From: UBA4466 sp963925035
GTDB lineage: Bacteria; Bacteroidota; Bacteroidia; Flavobacteriales_D; Crocinitomicaceae
Direction: 5' to 3'
Assembly: GCA_963925035.1 (NCBI GenBank)
Contig: CAWUSK010000039.1
Span: 37,345 to 101,344, forward strand
DNA: 64,000 bases
This document shows positions 38,253 through 47,175 of the stretch, piece after piece; within the stretch, counting starts at the first letter, position 1; each line of letters opens with the position of its first letter. The notes beneath the pieces were generated by a model that was not told the origin of the DNA, searched no databases, and was given only the letters and a program-made list of their open reading frames with translations. The position numbers and the translations under genes are program-made.

Positions 38253-38827
38253 AAATTCTATTTGCAACCTCCAACGAAAATAAGGCGAACGAAATTCGGC
38301 AACTGCTTCCAAGCACAATTGAATTAATCACTTTAAAGGATATTGAAATAAACGAAGACATTCCTGAAACATCTCCAACGATTGAAGGAAACGCAAAGCA
38401 AAAAGCAGATTATATCACCATGCATTTCAACATCAATTGTTTTGCCGATGATACTGGACTAGAAATAAATGCTTTGAATGGTGAGCCAGGTGTTTTCTCT
38501 GCACGATATGCAGGCGAACAACGTTCGGATACAGACAATATGCAGTTGGTGTTGGACAGACTAAAAACCAAAGAAGATCGATCAGCGCGATTTAAAACAG
38601 TGATTGCATTAACCATTGACAAGCAACAGCATTTGTTTGAAGGAATTGTAAACGGAGTCATTCGGCAAGAAAAATCAGGAACACATGGGTTTGGCTACGA
38701 CCCGATTTTTGAACCTGAAAATTGCGGAAAAACGTTTGGAGAAATGGATATGGATGAGAAGAACAGTTACAGTCATCGCGCCAGAGCAATTCAAAAAATG
38801 ATTGCTTTCATACATGACCATTTTTAA
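38249..38827 (+). CDS. rdgB: Non-canonical purine NTP pyrophosphatase (RdgB/HAM1)
   Basis: 192 residues, full length. N-terminal ILFATSNENKANEIRQLLP, the catalytic-site FADDTGLEINALNGEPGVFSARYAG, SGTHGFGYDPIFEPE, and the C-terminal SYSHRARAI. It removes dITP, ITP and XTP from the nucleotide pool by cleaving to the monophosphate and pyrophosphate. A housekeeping gene lying between glycan genes; its four-base overlap with the preceding glycosyltransferase suggests shared transcription rather than shared function. Confidence 0.96.
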   Translation: MKILFATSNENKANEIRQLLPSTIELITLKDIEINEDIPETSPTIEGNAKQKADYITMHFNINCFADDTGLEINALNGEPGVFSARYAGEQRSDTDNMQLVLDRLKTKEDRSARFKTVIALTIDKQQHLFEGIVNGVIRQEKSGTHGFGYDPIFEPENCGKTFGEMDMDEKNSYSHRARAIQKMIAFIHDHF

Positions 38828-38844
38828 ACTGATGAATTCGTCTT

Positions 38845-40251
38845 ATGCTGTTTAATAGCCTTGAATATATTGTATTTTTCATTGCAGTATTCATTCTTTA
38901 CTGGCTAATTCCTGCAAAACACAAGTGGCTATTACTGCTTATTTCCAGTTACTTTTTTTACATGTGCTGGGAGCCCATTTACATCTTATTGATCCTTCTT
39001 TCAACAGGAATTGACTATTTTCTATGTCTGCATCTCACTGGAAGCGAACATAAGAAAAACAGGAAAATTGGACTTTACCTCAGTGTTATCAGTAACCTGT
39101 CTATCTTATTCCTCTTCAAATATTTCAATTTTTTTCAAACAGAATTGCAACATCTTTTGTCGTATTTCGATGTTAATTATTCCCCTTCTACTTCAACATT
39201 ACTGCTTCCTCTCGGAATAAGTTTTTACACCTTTCAAACCCTTAGTTATTCAATTGACGTTTACCGCAAGGTAATAACTCCAGAAAAGCACTTCGGGAAA
39301 TTCGCGTTATACGTTTCATTCTTTCCTCAGTTAATCGCCGGACCGATAGAACGAGCAAAGGATTTAATCCCTCAGCTTCAAACAAAGATTCGAAAATTCA
39401 ATACCGAAGATTTCAAAAATGGAATCTTGCTATTTGTGTGGGGGCTTTTCAAAAAAGTTGTTGTTGCAGATAACTGTGCAATTCTTGTGGAACGGTATTT
39501 TGAAAACTCCACAAATGAAACTGGAGGCACAATGCTTTTTGCTACTTACTTGTTTGCGATACAGATCTATTGTGATTTTTCAGGTTATTCAGACATGGCC
39601 ATCGGAAGTGCTCGGATGCTTGGAATTAAATTAAAGACCAACTTTAAAACACCTTATTTCAGTTCAAGTATCACCAAGTTTTGGCACCGTTGGCATATTT
39701 CATTTTCGCAATGGATCAGAGATTATATCTATATTCCTCTAGGTGGAAATAGAATGTCAAAATATCGGGTTGCGTTTAATTTATTGATTACCATGACAAT
39801 TGGTGGGCTTTGGCATGGAGCATCATGGAACTTTGTCCTGTGGGGAATTGTGAATGGCGTTCTATTAATTTTATTTAAACTATTCACTCGTTTCAATAAT
39901 GACTACAAGTGGTTGCATTTTATTAAAGCACTAGTCGTTTTTCACCTGATATGTTTGACCTGGGTTTTCTTTAGATCTGCTGACTTGAATCAATCATCAG
40001 AAATACTTGCTCAATTTTCTCAAATCTCCTGGAACGATCTTTATTTTGTGTTTGCTGACAATCGGTTTGCTCCAGCAATTATTGGTAGTTTACTGCTTTT
40101 TCTAATCGAAATTCAAATTCCATTTCAATCGATTGAAAAGTTGCGAGAAAAACCATTTATCTGGCGCTACTCGCACTATATAGTGATTTGTGTTTCAATT
40201 TTATTCATTGGTAGTTCTGTAGGAAAACCATTTATTTATTTTCAATTCTAA
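38845..40251 (+). CDS. MBOAT family membrane O-acyltransferase (AlgI-like)
   Basis: 468 residues, about 11 membrane helices. Start MLFNSLEYIVFFIAVFILYWLIP, then LPLGISFYTFQTLSYSIDVYR, FVSFFPQLIAGPIERA-type block (SFFPQLIAGPIERAKDLIPQ), FSGYSDMAIGSARMLG, FWHRWHISFSQWIRDYIYIPLGG, and the catalytic-histidine block GGLWHGASWNFVLWG. Relatives (AlgI, DltB, PatA) pass acyl groups across the membrane to extracellular polymers. The next gene begins directly after its stop and encodes a likely partner. Confidence 0.95.
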   Translation: MLFNSLEYIVFFIAVFILYWLIPAKHKWLLLLISSYFFYMCWEPIYILLILLSTGIDYFLCLHLTGSEHKKNRKIGLYLSVISNLSILFLFKYFNFFQTELQHLLSYFDVNYSPSTSTLLLPLGISFYTFQTLSYSIDVYRKVITPEKHFGKFALYVSFFPQLIAGPIERAKDLIPQLQTKIRKFNTEDFKNGILLFVWGLFKKVVVADNCAILVERYFENSTNETGGTMLFATYLFAIQIYCDFSGYSDMAIGSARMLGIKLKTNFKTPYFSSSITKFWHRWHISFSQWIRDYIYIPLGGNRMSKYRVAFNLLITMTIGGLWHGASWNFVLWGIVNGVLLILFKLFTRFNNDYKWLHFIKALVVFHLICLTWVFFRSADLNQSSEILAQFSQISWNDLYFVFADNRFAPAIIGSLLLFLIEIQIPFQSIEKLREKPFIWRYSHYIVICVSILFIGSSVGKPFIYFQF

Positions 40252-41166
40252 ATGAAAGGACTCATTCTAAAAATAGCAGTTCTATTTGGCATCGTTGCAC
40301 TACTCGACTTTGGTTTAAGCAGGCACCTTGATTCTCTATACAAAAAGAACGAAGGTCCTTATGCGAATGGGCATTTGAATTACTATTTGAATCATATAAA
40401 AGCAGACACCTTATTTATTGGTTCTTCAAGAACCATGAATCATGTTGATACACGTAAGTTTTCAAATCACACGTATAATCTCTCAAGCGCAGCGATGCAC
40501 ATTGGATATCAAGCCGCACTTCTCGATGTTCTAGAACAAAAAAACAAGCTTCCAAGTAAATGTCTATTAATTCAAATAGAAGCCGATGAATTAGAGAAGT
40601 ATACTGTTCAAGAGCTTCGAAAAGACATTTATCAACTGAATTACTATTATTCCAAAAATCAGTTTGTAAAATCTGAAATCAACAAAATTTCGACTTTTGA
40701 ATTCATTAAACACTGGTCAAAACTATACAGTTATAGCGGTTATTCTTCTTTACTTATTACAAATCCAATGCAAGGAATCAATGAGAAACCGTCAATAACT
40801 GGTTACGCACCATTGATTGGGCAACAATTCAGTTCAGATGAACAAAACAACCCTGAAAAGAAAAACAAACGAAGTAATTTTTTCTTTTACCTAGATCACA
40901 TTCATTCGATTTGTAAGCGGAATAATATTCAGCTGATATGCTTTACTGCGCCTTATTTGAAAGATGACCAATCGCAATTCACACGAAACTCAAAATTGGG
41001 AGAGAAACTCAAGAAGAAGAATATCATTTATTTCAATTATGCATCAATTAGAAAACAACTTCCAAAAATATATGAGGACAGCACCAATTGGTGCAACAAT
41101 ATTCATTTAAATGAAAGTGGAGCCAAAATCTTTACTCAAATATTAAAAGATACACTTCGGCGATAA
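40252..41166 (+). CDS. SGNH-like membrane-anchored protein, partner of the MBOAT acyltransferase
   Basis: 304 residues with one N-terminal membrane segment (about 5-22). SGNH-type features are DTLFIGSSRTMNHVD, with Ser in the nucleophile position, and a late NNIHLNESGAKIF, with the His of a block V, although the usual Asp three residues before the His is replaced by Asn. MBOAT proteins that act on extracellular polymers commonly pair with such AlgJ/AlgX/DltD-like proteins that place the acyl group. Zero-base spacing to the MBOAT gene supports this. The substrate, probably the local glycan, is inferred. Confidence 0.8.
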   Translation: MKGLILKIAVLFGIVALLDFGLSRHLDSLYKKNEGPYANGHLNYYLNHIKADTLFIGSSRTMNHVDTRKFSNHTYNLSSAAMHIGYQAALLDVLEQKNKLPSKCLLIQIEADELEKYTVQELRKDIYQLNYYYSKNQFVKSEINKISTFEFIKHWSKLYSYSGYSSLLITNPMQGINEKPSITGYAPLIGQQFSSDEQNNPEKKNKRSNFFFYLDHIHSICKRNNIQLICFTAPYLKDDQSQFTRNSKLGEKLKKKNIIYFNYASIRKQLPKIYEDSTNWCNNIHLNESGAKIFTQILKDTLRR

Positions 41167-41205
41167 AAACAACTCCGAATCCAGTTGATATTCTCTCTCA
41201 CAAAC

Positions 41206-41215
41206 CGTATCTTTG
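41206..41215 (+). promoter_or_regulatory. Bacteroidota -7 element (TATCTTTG) for icd
   Basis: TATCTTTG follows ACAAACCG about 50 bases before the icd ATG; exact TAnnTTTG match. The coordinates are good to about two bases. A -33 box is not clear. Confidence 0.5.
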
Positions 41216-41260
41216 TATCCTAAAAAAGTACTCATAGCGTTCGCGCATTATACGAAATAC

Positions 41261-43489
41261 ATGTCTAAAATCATTTACACTAAAACTGATGAAGCACCAG
41301 CTTTAGCGACACAATCTTTTTTGCCAATCGTACAAGCTTTCGTGAAATCATCTGGAATCGATATCGAAACTAGAGATATTTCATTGGCAGGAAGAATAAT
41401 ATCAAAGTTCCCTGAATTTTTGAAAGACAACCAAAAAATCAATGATGATTTGGCTGAATTGGGAAATCTAGTAAATGAACCAGATGCAAACATCATTAAA
41501 TTGCCAAACATTAGTGCATCGGTTCCACAATTGATTGCAACGATACAAGAATTACAAGAGCAAGGTTACGCGATACCTGATTTTCCAGTCAATCCAATTA
41601 CGGATAGAGAATTAGAAGTACGTTCTCGTTACGATAAAATTAAAGGAAGTGCCGTAAATCCTATTCTGAGAGAAGGAAACTCAGATCGAAGAGCTCCGAA
41701 GCCGGTTAAACAATATGCTCGAATGAATCCTCATTCAATGGGCGCTTGGGCAAAGGATTCAAAAACGCATGTTTCTACCATGTCAAGTGCTGATTTCAAA
41801 GCAAATGAAAAATCAGTTACGCTTGAAAAAGCTGGAACTGTTTCTATTGAACTTGAAACTGAAGATGGTACAAAAACAATTCTAAAGGACAGCCTTAAAG
41901 TTTTAAAGGGTGAAATTTTAGATGCAACAGTTTTGAGTAAGTCAAAATTAATTGCATTTCTATACGAGCAAATTGCAGATGCAAAGAAACAAGGCGTTTT
42001 GTTTTCTATTCACATGAAAGCAACAATGATGAAGGTTTCTGACCCAATTGTTTTCGGTCACGCAGTTACTGCATTTTTCAGTGAAGTATTTGAAAAACAC
42101 AACGCACAATTTGAAAAATTGGGTGTAGATGTGAAAAATGGTTTCGGAGACTTATTGGCAAAAATAGAAGCGCTACCTGCTGCTGAAAAAGAAGCAATTG
42201 AGGCAGATATTAAAGCGTGTTATGAAGCACAACCGTCACTTGCGATGGTTGATTCTGATAAAGGAATTACTAACCTAAACGTTCCGAGTGATGTAATTAT
42301 TGATGCTTCAATGCCAGCAATGATTCGTACTTCTGGGAAAATGTGGGACAAAAACGGAAAGCCGCAAGATACAAAAGCAGTTATTCCAGACAGCAGTTAT
42401 GCTGAATTATATCAAGTAACAATCGATTTCTGTAAAGAGCATGGTGCTTTCGATCCAACAACAATGGGAACTGTTCCAAACGTTGGATTAATGGCTCAAA
42501 AAGCTGAGGAATACGGTTCACACGACAAAACATTTGAAATCAATGGAAATGGAACTGTTCGTGTAATTGATAACACTGGAGCGACTTTAATGGAGCACAA
42601 AGTTGAAAACGGAGATATCTGGAGAATGTGTCAAGTGAAAGATGCACCAATTCAGGATTGGGTGAAACTAGCTGTAAATCGTGCTAAATTATCAAACACT
42701 CCTGCAATCTTTTGGTTGAGCGAAGATAGAGCTCATGATGCTGAAGTCATTAAAAAAGTAACGAAATACCTAAAAGATTACGATACAACAGGATTAGATA
42801 TCCGCATCATGTCACAGGGAGATGCTACTCGTTTTACACTTGAGCGTTTAAAAGCTGGACAAGATACAATTTCAGTTACTGGAAACGTTTTACGAGATTA
42901 CCTTACAGATTTATTTCCAATTTTAGAATTAGGAACAAGTGCAAAGATGCTATCTATTGTTCCTTTAATGAATGGGGGTGGATTATTTGAAACGGGAGCC
43001 GGCGGTTCTGCACCGAAACATGTACAACAATTTGTTGAAGAAGGTCATTTGCGTTGGGATTCTTTAGGAGAATTTTTAGCGTTAGCTTGTTCATTGGAAC
43101 ATATGAGTATAGCCGACAATAATAAAAAAGCAAAAGTATTGGCTGAAACATTGGATTTGGCAACAACAACATTTTTAGAAAAAGACAAATCTCCTTCACG
43201 TAAGGTTGGTGAAATTGACAACAGAGGAAGTCACTTTTATTTAGCGCTATACTGGGCACAAGAATTGGCAAAGCAGGATAATGACATGCAACTGAAAGCG
43301 CAATTCGCTGCAATTGCGCAGGAATTATCAACGAACGAAGAAGTAATTATGAATGAGTTGAATGCCGCACAAGGACATCACATTGAAATTGGTGGTTACT
43401 ATTTCCCGAAAGATGAATTAGTTGCTCAGGCAATGCGTCCAAGTAATACTTTAAATCAAATTTTAGCTGGAGTTGCAACTTTGGCATAA
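41261..43489 (+). CDS. icd: Monomeric NADP-dependent isocitrate dehydrogenase
   Basis: 742 residues from the ATG at 41261 (MSKIIYTKTDEAPALATQSFLPI), the classical start; the longer frame from about 41213 adds 16 unconserved residues. Conserved blocks include LPNISASVPQLIATIQEL, NPILREGNSDRRAPKPVK, FSIHMKATMMKVSDPIVFGH, TMGTVPNVGLMAQKAEEYGSHDKTF and GGGLFETGAGGSAPKHVQQF. It oxidises isocitrate to 2-oxoglutarate in the TCA cycle (EC 1.1.1.42). The monomeric type is about twice the length of the dimeric enzyme. A strong terminator follows. Confidence 0.97.
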   Translation: MSKIIYTKTDEAPALATQSFLPIVQAFVKSSGIDIETRDISLAGRIISKFPEFLKDNQKINDDLAELGNLVNEPDANIIKLPNISASVPQLIATIQELQEQGYAIPDFPVNPITDRELEVRSRYDKIKGSAVNPILREGNSDRRAPKPVKQYARMNPHSMGAWAKDSKTHVSTMSSADFKANEKSVTLEKAGTVSIELETEDGTKTILKDSLKVLKGEILDATVLSKSKLIAFLYEQIADAKKQGVLFSIHMKATMMKVSDPIVFGHAVTAFFSEVFEKHNAQFEKLGVDVKNGFGDLLAKIEALPAAEKEAIEADIKACYEAQPSLAMVDSDKGITNLNVPSDVIIDASMPAMIRTSGKMWDKNGKPQDTKAVIPDSSYAELYQVTIDFCKEHGAFDPTTMGTVPNVGLMAQKAEEYGSHDKTFEINGNGTVRVIDNTGATLMEHKVENGDIWRMCQVKDAPIQDWVKLAVNRAKLSNTPAIFWLSEDRAHDAEVIKKVTKYLKDYDTTGLDIRIMSQGDATRFTLERLKAGQDTISVTGNVLRDYLTDLFPILELGTSAKMLSIVPLMNGGGLFETGAGGSAPKHVQQFVEEGHLRWDSLGEFLALACSLEHMSIADNNKKAKVLAETLDLATTTFLEKDKSPSRKVGEIDNRGSHFYLALYWAQELAKQDNDMQLKAQFAAIAQELSTNEEVIMNELNAAQGHHIEIGGYYFPKDELVAQAMRPSNTLNQILAGVATLA

Positions 43490-43505
43490 TCAAAAGTAGA
43501 TATCT

Positions 43506-43540
43506 AAAAAAGCCCTTACAAGATTTGTCAGGGCTTTTTT
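43506..43540. terminator. Bidirectional rho-independent terminator
   Basis: A perfect 11-bp stem (AAAAAAGCCCT with AGGGCTTTTTT) continues after one mismatch with ACAA/TTGT around a three-base loop. T-runs occur on both strands. It sits between icd and the convergent thioredoxin-like gene. Confidence 0.92.
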
Positions 43541-43560
43541 AGGTTTAAGCCTTTATCGGT

Positions 43561-44172
43561 CTAATTGAATTCTAACTCAACTTCATCTTTTGCAAATACA
43601 CCATAACTGTTATTTGACCACGTTTTTAGTGGACGTTTATTATCGACTAAAACAAAAGCAGGAAACTTATGTTGTGCTATTTTCTTCATTTCTTCTGAAT
43701 TTTCAGCCAATCGTACCGTAATTAAATCTCCTCCCTTTTTCTTATACCAATCAATTATAGTCGAGTCAATTGCAGTTGAGTCAAAACGACAAACGATATA
43801 TTCTATTTCAATGCTGGGGACGCGTTTTTTCATTACAAGAAGTTGGTCAATGGCCTCCAAGCAAAAAGGACAACCAGGAATAGTTATTACTACTAATTTC
43901 TTTCCATTCAATTCGGCATTTTCTGCACTTTGCTCAACTTCAATGGAATCATTTGTAAAGTCACCTTCGTAAATTGGCGAGATCATAAAATAGATCAAAA
44001 ATGGCAACACGAAAATCACCAATAACAACATCCATCTAAGGTATTTATTGATTGATTTCAATATTTTCTTCGCTATTATCCAAAGTACTATTCCTACTAA
44101 AATCATAATTAAATAAGGCAGTACCTTACTCATTGTCCAAGACAATCCGCTATCTAAAAAGTATGTTTCCAT
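43561..44172 (-). CDS. Membrane-anchored thioredoxin-fold protein
   Basis: 203 residues. Two membrane helices (about 16-34 and 44-66) are followed by a periplasmic-like domain with ELNGKKLVVITIPGCPFCLEAIDQL, a thioredoxin CPFC redox motif, and KFPAFVLVDNKRPLKTW near the C-terminus, where the cis-Pro of the fold is expected. It probably acts in thiol exchange or as a disulfide-handling protein at the envelope; the partner is unknown. The CDS ends just after the shared terminator. Confidence 0.8.
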   Translation of the reverse strand: METYFLDSGLSWTMSKVLPYLIMILVGIVLWIIAKKILKSINKYLRWMLLLVIFVLPFLIYFMISPIYEGDFTNDSIEVEQSAENAELNGKKLVVITIPGCPFCLEAIDQLLVMKKRVPSIEIEYIVCRFDSTAIDSTIIDWYKKKGGDLITVRLAENSEEMKKIAQHKFPAFVLVDNKRPLKTWSNNSYGVFAKDEVELEFN

Positions 44173-44184
44173 AAAATAAAGGTG

Positions 44185-44218
44185 TAAAAAAAGGAAGTCG
44201 AAACTTCCAGTTTTTTTT
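44185..44218. terminator. Rho-independent terminator after the small lipoprotein gene
   Basis: GGAAGT-cgaa-ACTTCC hairpin (44193-44208) with A/T runs on both sides; on the minus strand it follows the lipoprotein gene and is itself followed by seven T. It lies just before the thioredoxin-like gene start, so the two minus-strand genes are separate units. Confidence 0.85.
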
Positions 44219-44239
44219 ATTAAAAATTAAATCATCTAA

Positions 44240-44428
44240 TTAATTCAATGTACAAGAAACTCCTGCATATTCATTGTCATCACATTGTGCTTGAGCATCC
44301 TTTTTGGTTGCAGTATAGCTTTCTGTATAACCTGGTGCTCCATTCGCATAAGTACAAGTACAAGTTCTTTCTTTATAGCATGATGTTAACAACATCAAAC
44401 CTGCAGCTACAAATAATACATTTTTCAT
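44240..44428 (-). CDS. Small cysteine-rich lipoprotein
   Basis: 62 residues. Signal peptide MKNVLFVAAGLMLLTSCYKE with the lipobox LLTSC, giving a mature lipoprotein of about 45 residues. The mature part has CTCTYANG, a central QAQCDDNEYAG and a C-terminal VSCTLN, with five cysteines including the lipidated one, so two disulfides are possible. Its own terminator follows. Function unknown; such short outer-membrane lipoproteins are common in Bacteroidota. Confidence 0.8.
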   Translation of the reverse strand: MKNVLFVAAGLMLLTSCYKERTCTCTYANGAPGYTESYTATKKDAQAQCDDNEYAGVSCTLN

Positions 44429-44532
44429 TTTAGTTTAGTTTAAGGGTTAAATCAACTCAAATATACATCATAATAATTAATCCACAGTTGGAAAAACCTT
44501 ATTTATAGCGCATGTGGTCAGTAACTTTTCCC

Positions 44533-44540
44533 TATCTTTG
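44533..44540 (+). promoter_or_regulatory. Bacteroidota -7 element (TATCTTTG) for the OmpA-family gene
   Basis: Exact TAnnTTTG match ending eight bases before the ATG at 44548, implying a very short leader. No good -33 TTTG at 17-23 bases. Confidence 0.5.
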
Positions 44541-44547
44541 ATTCGAA

Positions 44548-45714
44548 ATGACTAAAATAACGATTCTCTCCATTATTTGTATTCTTTCTTTTGCCTGTTT
44601 TGGGCAAAAATCAAAGTACTCTTCTAATTTAAGTGCGTGCACTGGAGCTGTAAACATATTTGATAATGGCCAATTCAATTTACAATTTACTGCAAAAAAG
44701 GGCATTGATTTCATTGACAGCTATCCTTCACTTACTGAAGTAGGAAAAGACAATCAGATTTGGTGCTCGTTTATCGCGAATGCGGCAGGAACGTTATTCT
44801 TTAAGGCAAATATCGATAAGGATTATTTACAAATGGTTGTTTTCAGCCAAGAAGTCGATGACATTTGCGGTGAAATTGAAAAAGGTATAGCTGAAATAAA
44901 GCGTTTACATATCTCAAAAGAGTATAAACAGGTTGGATTAGACACCACTGTTTCAATTAGCGTTATGTATGCTCTTAAACTGCGACAAGGAGAGAAAATT
45001 CATGTGTTATTTTCAACAGCAGCAGAAAAGAAAAATTCAATTCAATTGAACTGGAATTTCAAGCCTGAAATAGTTGTTGAGAGGTCCGTTAAAGTTATGG
45101 ACAAGCGCAATGATGACTTTGCTCCAACCTTTAGCATATTAATTCGTGACGGCGAAACCAAGACACCATTAGTTGGAAGTATTGAAATTCTTAATTCAAA
45201 GCAAGTCGATGCTGTTTATCGCGCTTCTGATTTACTCTTCAATTTAGAACGAAAATGTGAAATATCCTTGCTGTGCAAAATAGATGGTTATTTTTTCGAT
45301 GAACGCATAATCGAGGTTAACCCATTTGAAGACCAAGTAGTTACTATTTACATGAATCGAGTTTCAAGTGGGAAAAGTCTTAAAATTGAGGATATTCAAT
45401 TCAAACCAGGGACAAGTGAAATTGTAACGAGCTCTGAACCAAAGTTAAATCGTTTAAAAGACTTTTTGGCCTTAAATGCTTCTTTGAACATTGAGATTCA
45501 AGGGCACGTTTTTGAAATAGGAGATAACTCAACGATGGGACAAAAAATTTCAGAAGCAAGGGCTAAACGAATATTAAAATATTTAGCTGACCACGGCATT
45601 GACGAGGATCGATTAGAAGCTGTTGGTTATGGAAATACGAAACCTGTTTTTGAAGAGCCAAAGCTTTTCGCTGAAGAACAAGCGAATCGTCGTGTTGAAA
45701 TCTTGATCAAATAA
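44548..45714 (+). CDS. OmpA family outer-membrane/periplasmic protein
   Basis: 388 residues. Signal peptide about 1-19 (ILSFACFGQ). The N-terminal half is a beta-rich region (NIFDNGQFNLQFTAKKG, IWCSFIANAAGTLFFKANID). A short carboxypeptidase-regulatory-like stretch (DGETKTPLVGSIEILN) follows near residue 210. The C-terminal OmpA domain (about 280-388) has IQFKPGTSEI, LNIEIQGHVFEIGD, SEARAKRILKYLADHGID and ANRRVEILIK, the peptidoglycan-binding signature. Role: envelope anchoring; ligand of the N-terminal part unknown. Confidence 0.88.
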   Translation: MTKITILSIICILSFACFGQKSKYSSNLSACTGAVNIFDNGQFNLQFTAKKGIDFIDSYPSLTEVGKDNQIWCSFIANAAGTLFFKANIDKDYLQMVVFSQEVDDICGEIEKGIAEIKRLHISKEYKQVGLDTTVSISVMYALKLRQGEKIHVLFSTAAEKKNSIQLNWNFKPEIVVERSVKVMDKRNDDFAPTFSILIRDGETKTPLVGSIEILNSKQVDAVYRASDLLFNLERKCEISLLCKIDGYFFDERIIEVNPFEDQVVTIYMNRVSSGKSLKIEDIQFKPGTSEIVTSSEPKLNRLKDFLALNASLNIEIQGHVFEIGDNSTMGQKISEARAKRILKYLADHGIDEDRLEAVGYGNTKPVFEEPKLFAEEQANRRVEILIK

Positions 45715-45773
45715 AAAACCCCTGCACTTCGACTAGCTCATAACAAGGGTTGAAAATATATTTATTAGGACGA

Positions 45774-46337
45774 TTATATAGTCATTATATCCTTTTCTTT
45801 CAAAATTAACAATTCATCAATTTTAGAAGAGAAAGAGTTAGTAATATTTTGAATTTCGTTTTCAGCATCTTTGGCCAAATCTTCTGACAAACCATCATTT
45901 TTCAAATCCTTCACCATGTCAATTGCATCTTTACGGTGATTTCGAATACCTATCTTCGCATGCTCAGATTCAGCTTTCGCTCTTTTAACTAGTTCACGTC
46001 TACGTTCTTCAGTTAAAGGTGGAATAGAAATGATAAGCATTTCACCGTTATCTTGAGGGGCAAAACCTAAATTTGAATTAACTATTCCTTTATTGATTTC
46101 ACCCAACATAGCTTTTTCCCATGGCTGAACAGTCAATGTACGTGCGTCCATCGTGCCAATATTAGCCACCTGCTGAATCGCTGTTGGTGTTCCATAATAA
46201 TCTACCATAACAGAATGTAACATGGCAGGAGAAGCTTTCCCTGCTCTTATTTTTGTTAATTCCGATTCAAAATGAGCAATTGCGCCTGCATTAGCACTTT
46301 TAAACTCATCGTATATCATATTTAAATCTTCTACCAT
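45774..46337 (-). CDS. frr: Ribosome recycling factor
   Basis: 187 residues. Conserved blocks are LTKIRAGKASPAML, VDYYGTPTAIQQVANIGTMDARTLTVQPWEKAML, and LTEERRRELVKRAKAESEHAKIGIRNHRKDA. With EF-G it splits post-termination ribosomes. It is five bases after pyrH and forms the end of the translation cluster. Confidence 0.97.
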   Translation of the reverse strand: MVEDLNMIYDEFKSANAGAIAHFESELTKIRAGKASPAMLHSVMVDYYGTPTAIQQVANIGTMDARTLTVQPWEKAMLGEINKGIVNSNLGFAPQDNGEMLIISIPPLTEERRRELVKRAKAESEHAKIGIRNHRKDAIDMVKDLKNDGLSEDLAKDAENEIQNITNSFSSKIDELLILKEKDIMTI

Positions 46338-46342
46338 CGTCT

Positions 46343-47050
46343 TTAGTTTCTAACAATTGTACCTACTTGTTCTCCGTCCAATACTCTTTTAAGATTTCCG
46401 ATAGTATCCATATCGAAAACTATAATTGGCAAATCATTTTCTTTACACAACGTAAATGCAGTCATATCCATTACGTTTAGTCCTTTTGCATAAACATCAT
46501 CAAAACTAATCATATCGTATTTCGTTGCCGTTGGATCTTTTTCTGGATCAGCTGTGTAAATTCCATCTACACGTGTCCCTTTCAAAATAACGTCTGCATT
46601 AATTTCAATTGCTCTTAACGAGGCAGCCGAGTCAGTAGTGAAGTATGGATTCCCAGTACCCGCACCAAAAATAACAACACGTCCTTTTTCAAGATGACGA
46701 ACGGCTCTTCTGCGAACATATGGTTCTGCAATTTCTTTCATTTCTATGGCCGATTGTAAGCGCGATTGAACTCCAACAGATTCCATTGCTGCTTGCAAAG
46801 CCATTGAATTAATCATAGTAGCCAACATGCCCATATAATCGCCATGCGTTCGATCCATTCCTCCCTCTTCTGCCTGAACACCTCTAAAGATATTACCACC
46901 ACCAATGACGATTGCAATTTCAACACCTAGTTCATGAATTTCTTTAATTTGCTTAGCGTAAGCACTCAATCTATCGTTATCAATTCCAAATGCTTTATCA
47001 CCCATGAGTGATTCGCCGCTTAGTTTTAAGAGAATTCTATTGTATTTCAT
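46343..47050 (-). CDS. pyrH: UMP kinase
   Basis: 235 residues. Amino-acid-kinase fold with NRILLKLSGESLMGDKAFGID, IAIVIGGGNIFRG, MDRTHGDYMGMLATMINSMAL, VVIFGAGTGNPYFTTDSAASLRA and VDGIYTADPEKDPTA. It phosphorylates UMP to UDP with ATP (EC 2.7.4.22), in pyrimidine synthesis. It precedes frr, the order seen in most bacteria. A terminator lies upstream, so pyrH-frr probably has its own promoter. Confidence 0.98.
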   Translation of the reverse strand: MKYNRILLKLSGESLMGDKAFGIDNDRLSAYAKQIKEIHELGVEIAIVIGGGNIFRGVQAEEGGMDRTHGDYMGMLATMINSMALQAAMESVGVQSRLQSAIEMKEIAEPYVRRRAVRHLEKGRVVIFGAGTGNPYFTTDSAASLRAIEINADVILKGTRVDGIYTADPEKDPTATKYDMISFDDVYAKGLNVMDMTAFTLCKENDLPIIVFDMDTIGNLKRVLDGEQVGTIVRN

Positions 47051-47121
47051 TTATTTTTTTTTGAACTAGGCAAATATACAGAAATCAAGGTACGATTTTA
47101 CGATTCGAAAATACTTTCTAC

Positions 47122-47154
47122 AAAAAAAACCGTAAGTACGAATACTTACGGTTT
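47122..47154 (-). terminator. Rho-independent terminator after tsf
   Basis: A 12-bp perfect stem (AAACCGTAAGTA with TACTTACGGTTT, 47127-47138/47143-47154) with a four-base loop. On the minus strand it is followed by a run of T. It separates tsf from pyrH. Confidence 0.93.
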
Positions 47155-47175
47155 CAAAAAGTTAATGAATAAAGA

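Noticed and set aside
19559..41166. CRISPR array or mobile element in the polysaccharide locus
   Set aside because: No regularly spaced direct repeats, transposase or integrase coding sequence was found.
44248..44433. Plus-strand ORF opposite the small lipoprotein gene
   Set aside because: The minus-strand frame has a signal peptide, a lipobox and its own terminator, so the plus-strand ORF is a shadow.
45715..45760. Weak stem after the OmpA-family gene (AACCC/GGGTT)
   Set aside because: Only five base pairs with a long loop and no T-run; not called as a terminator.
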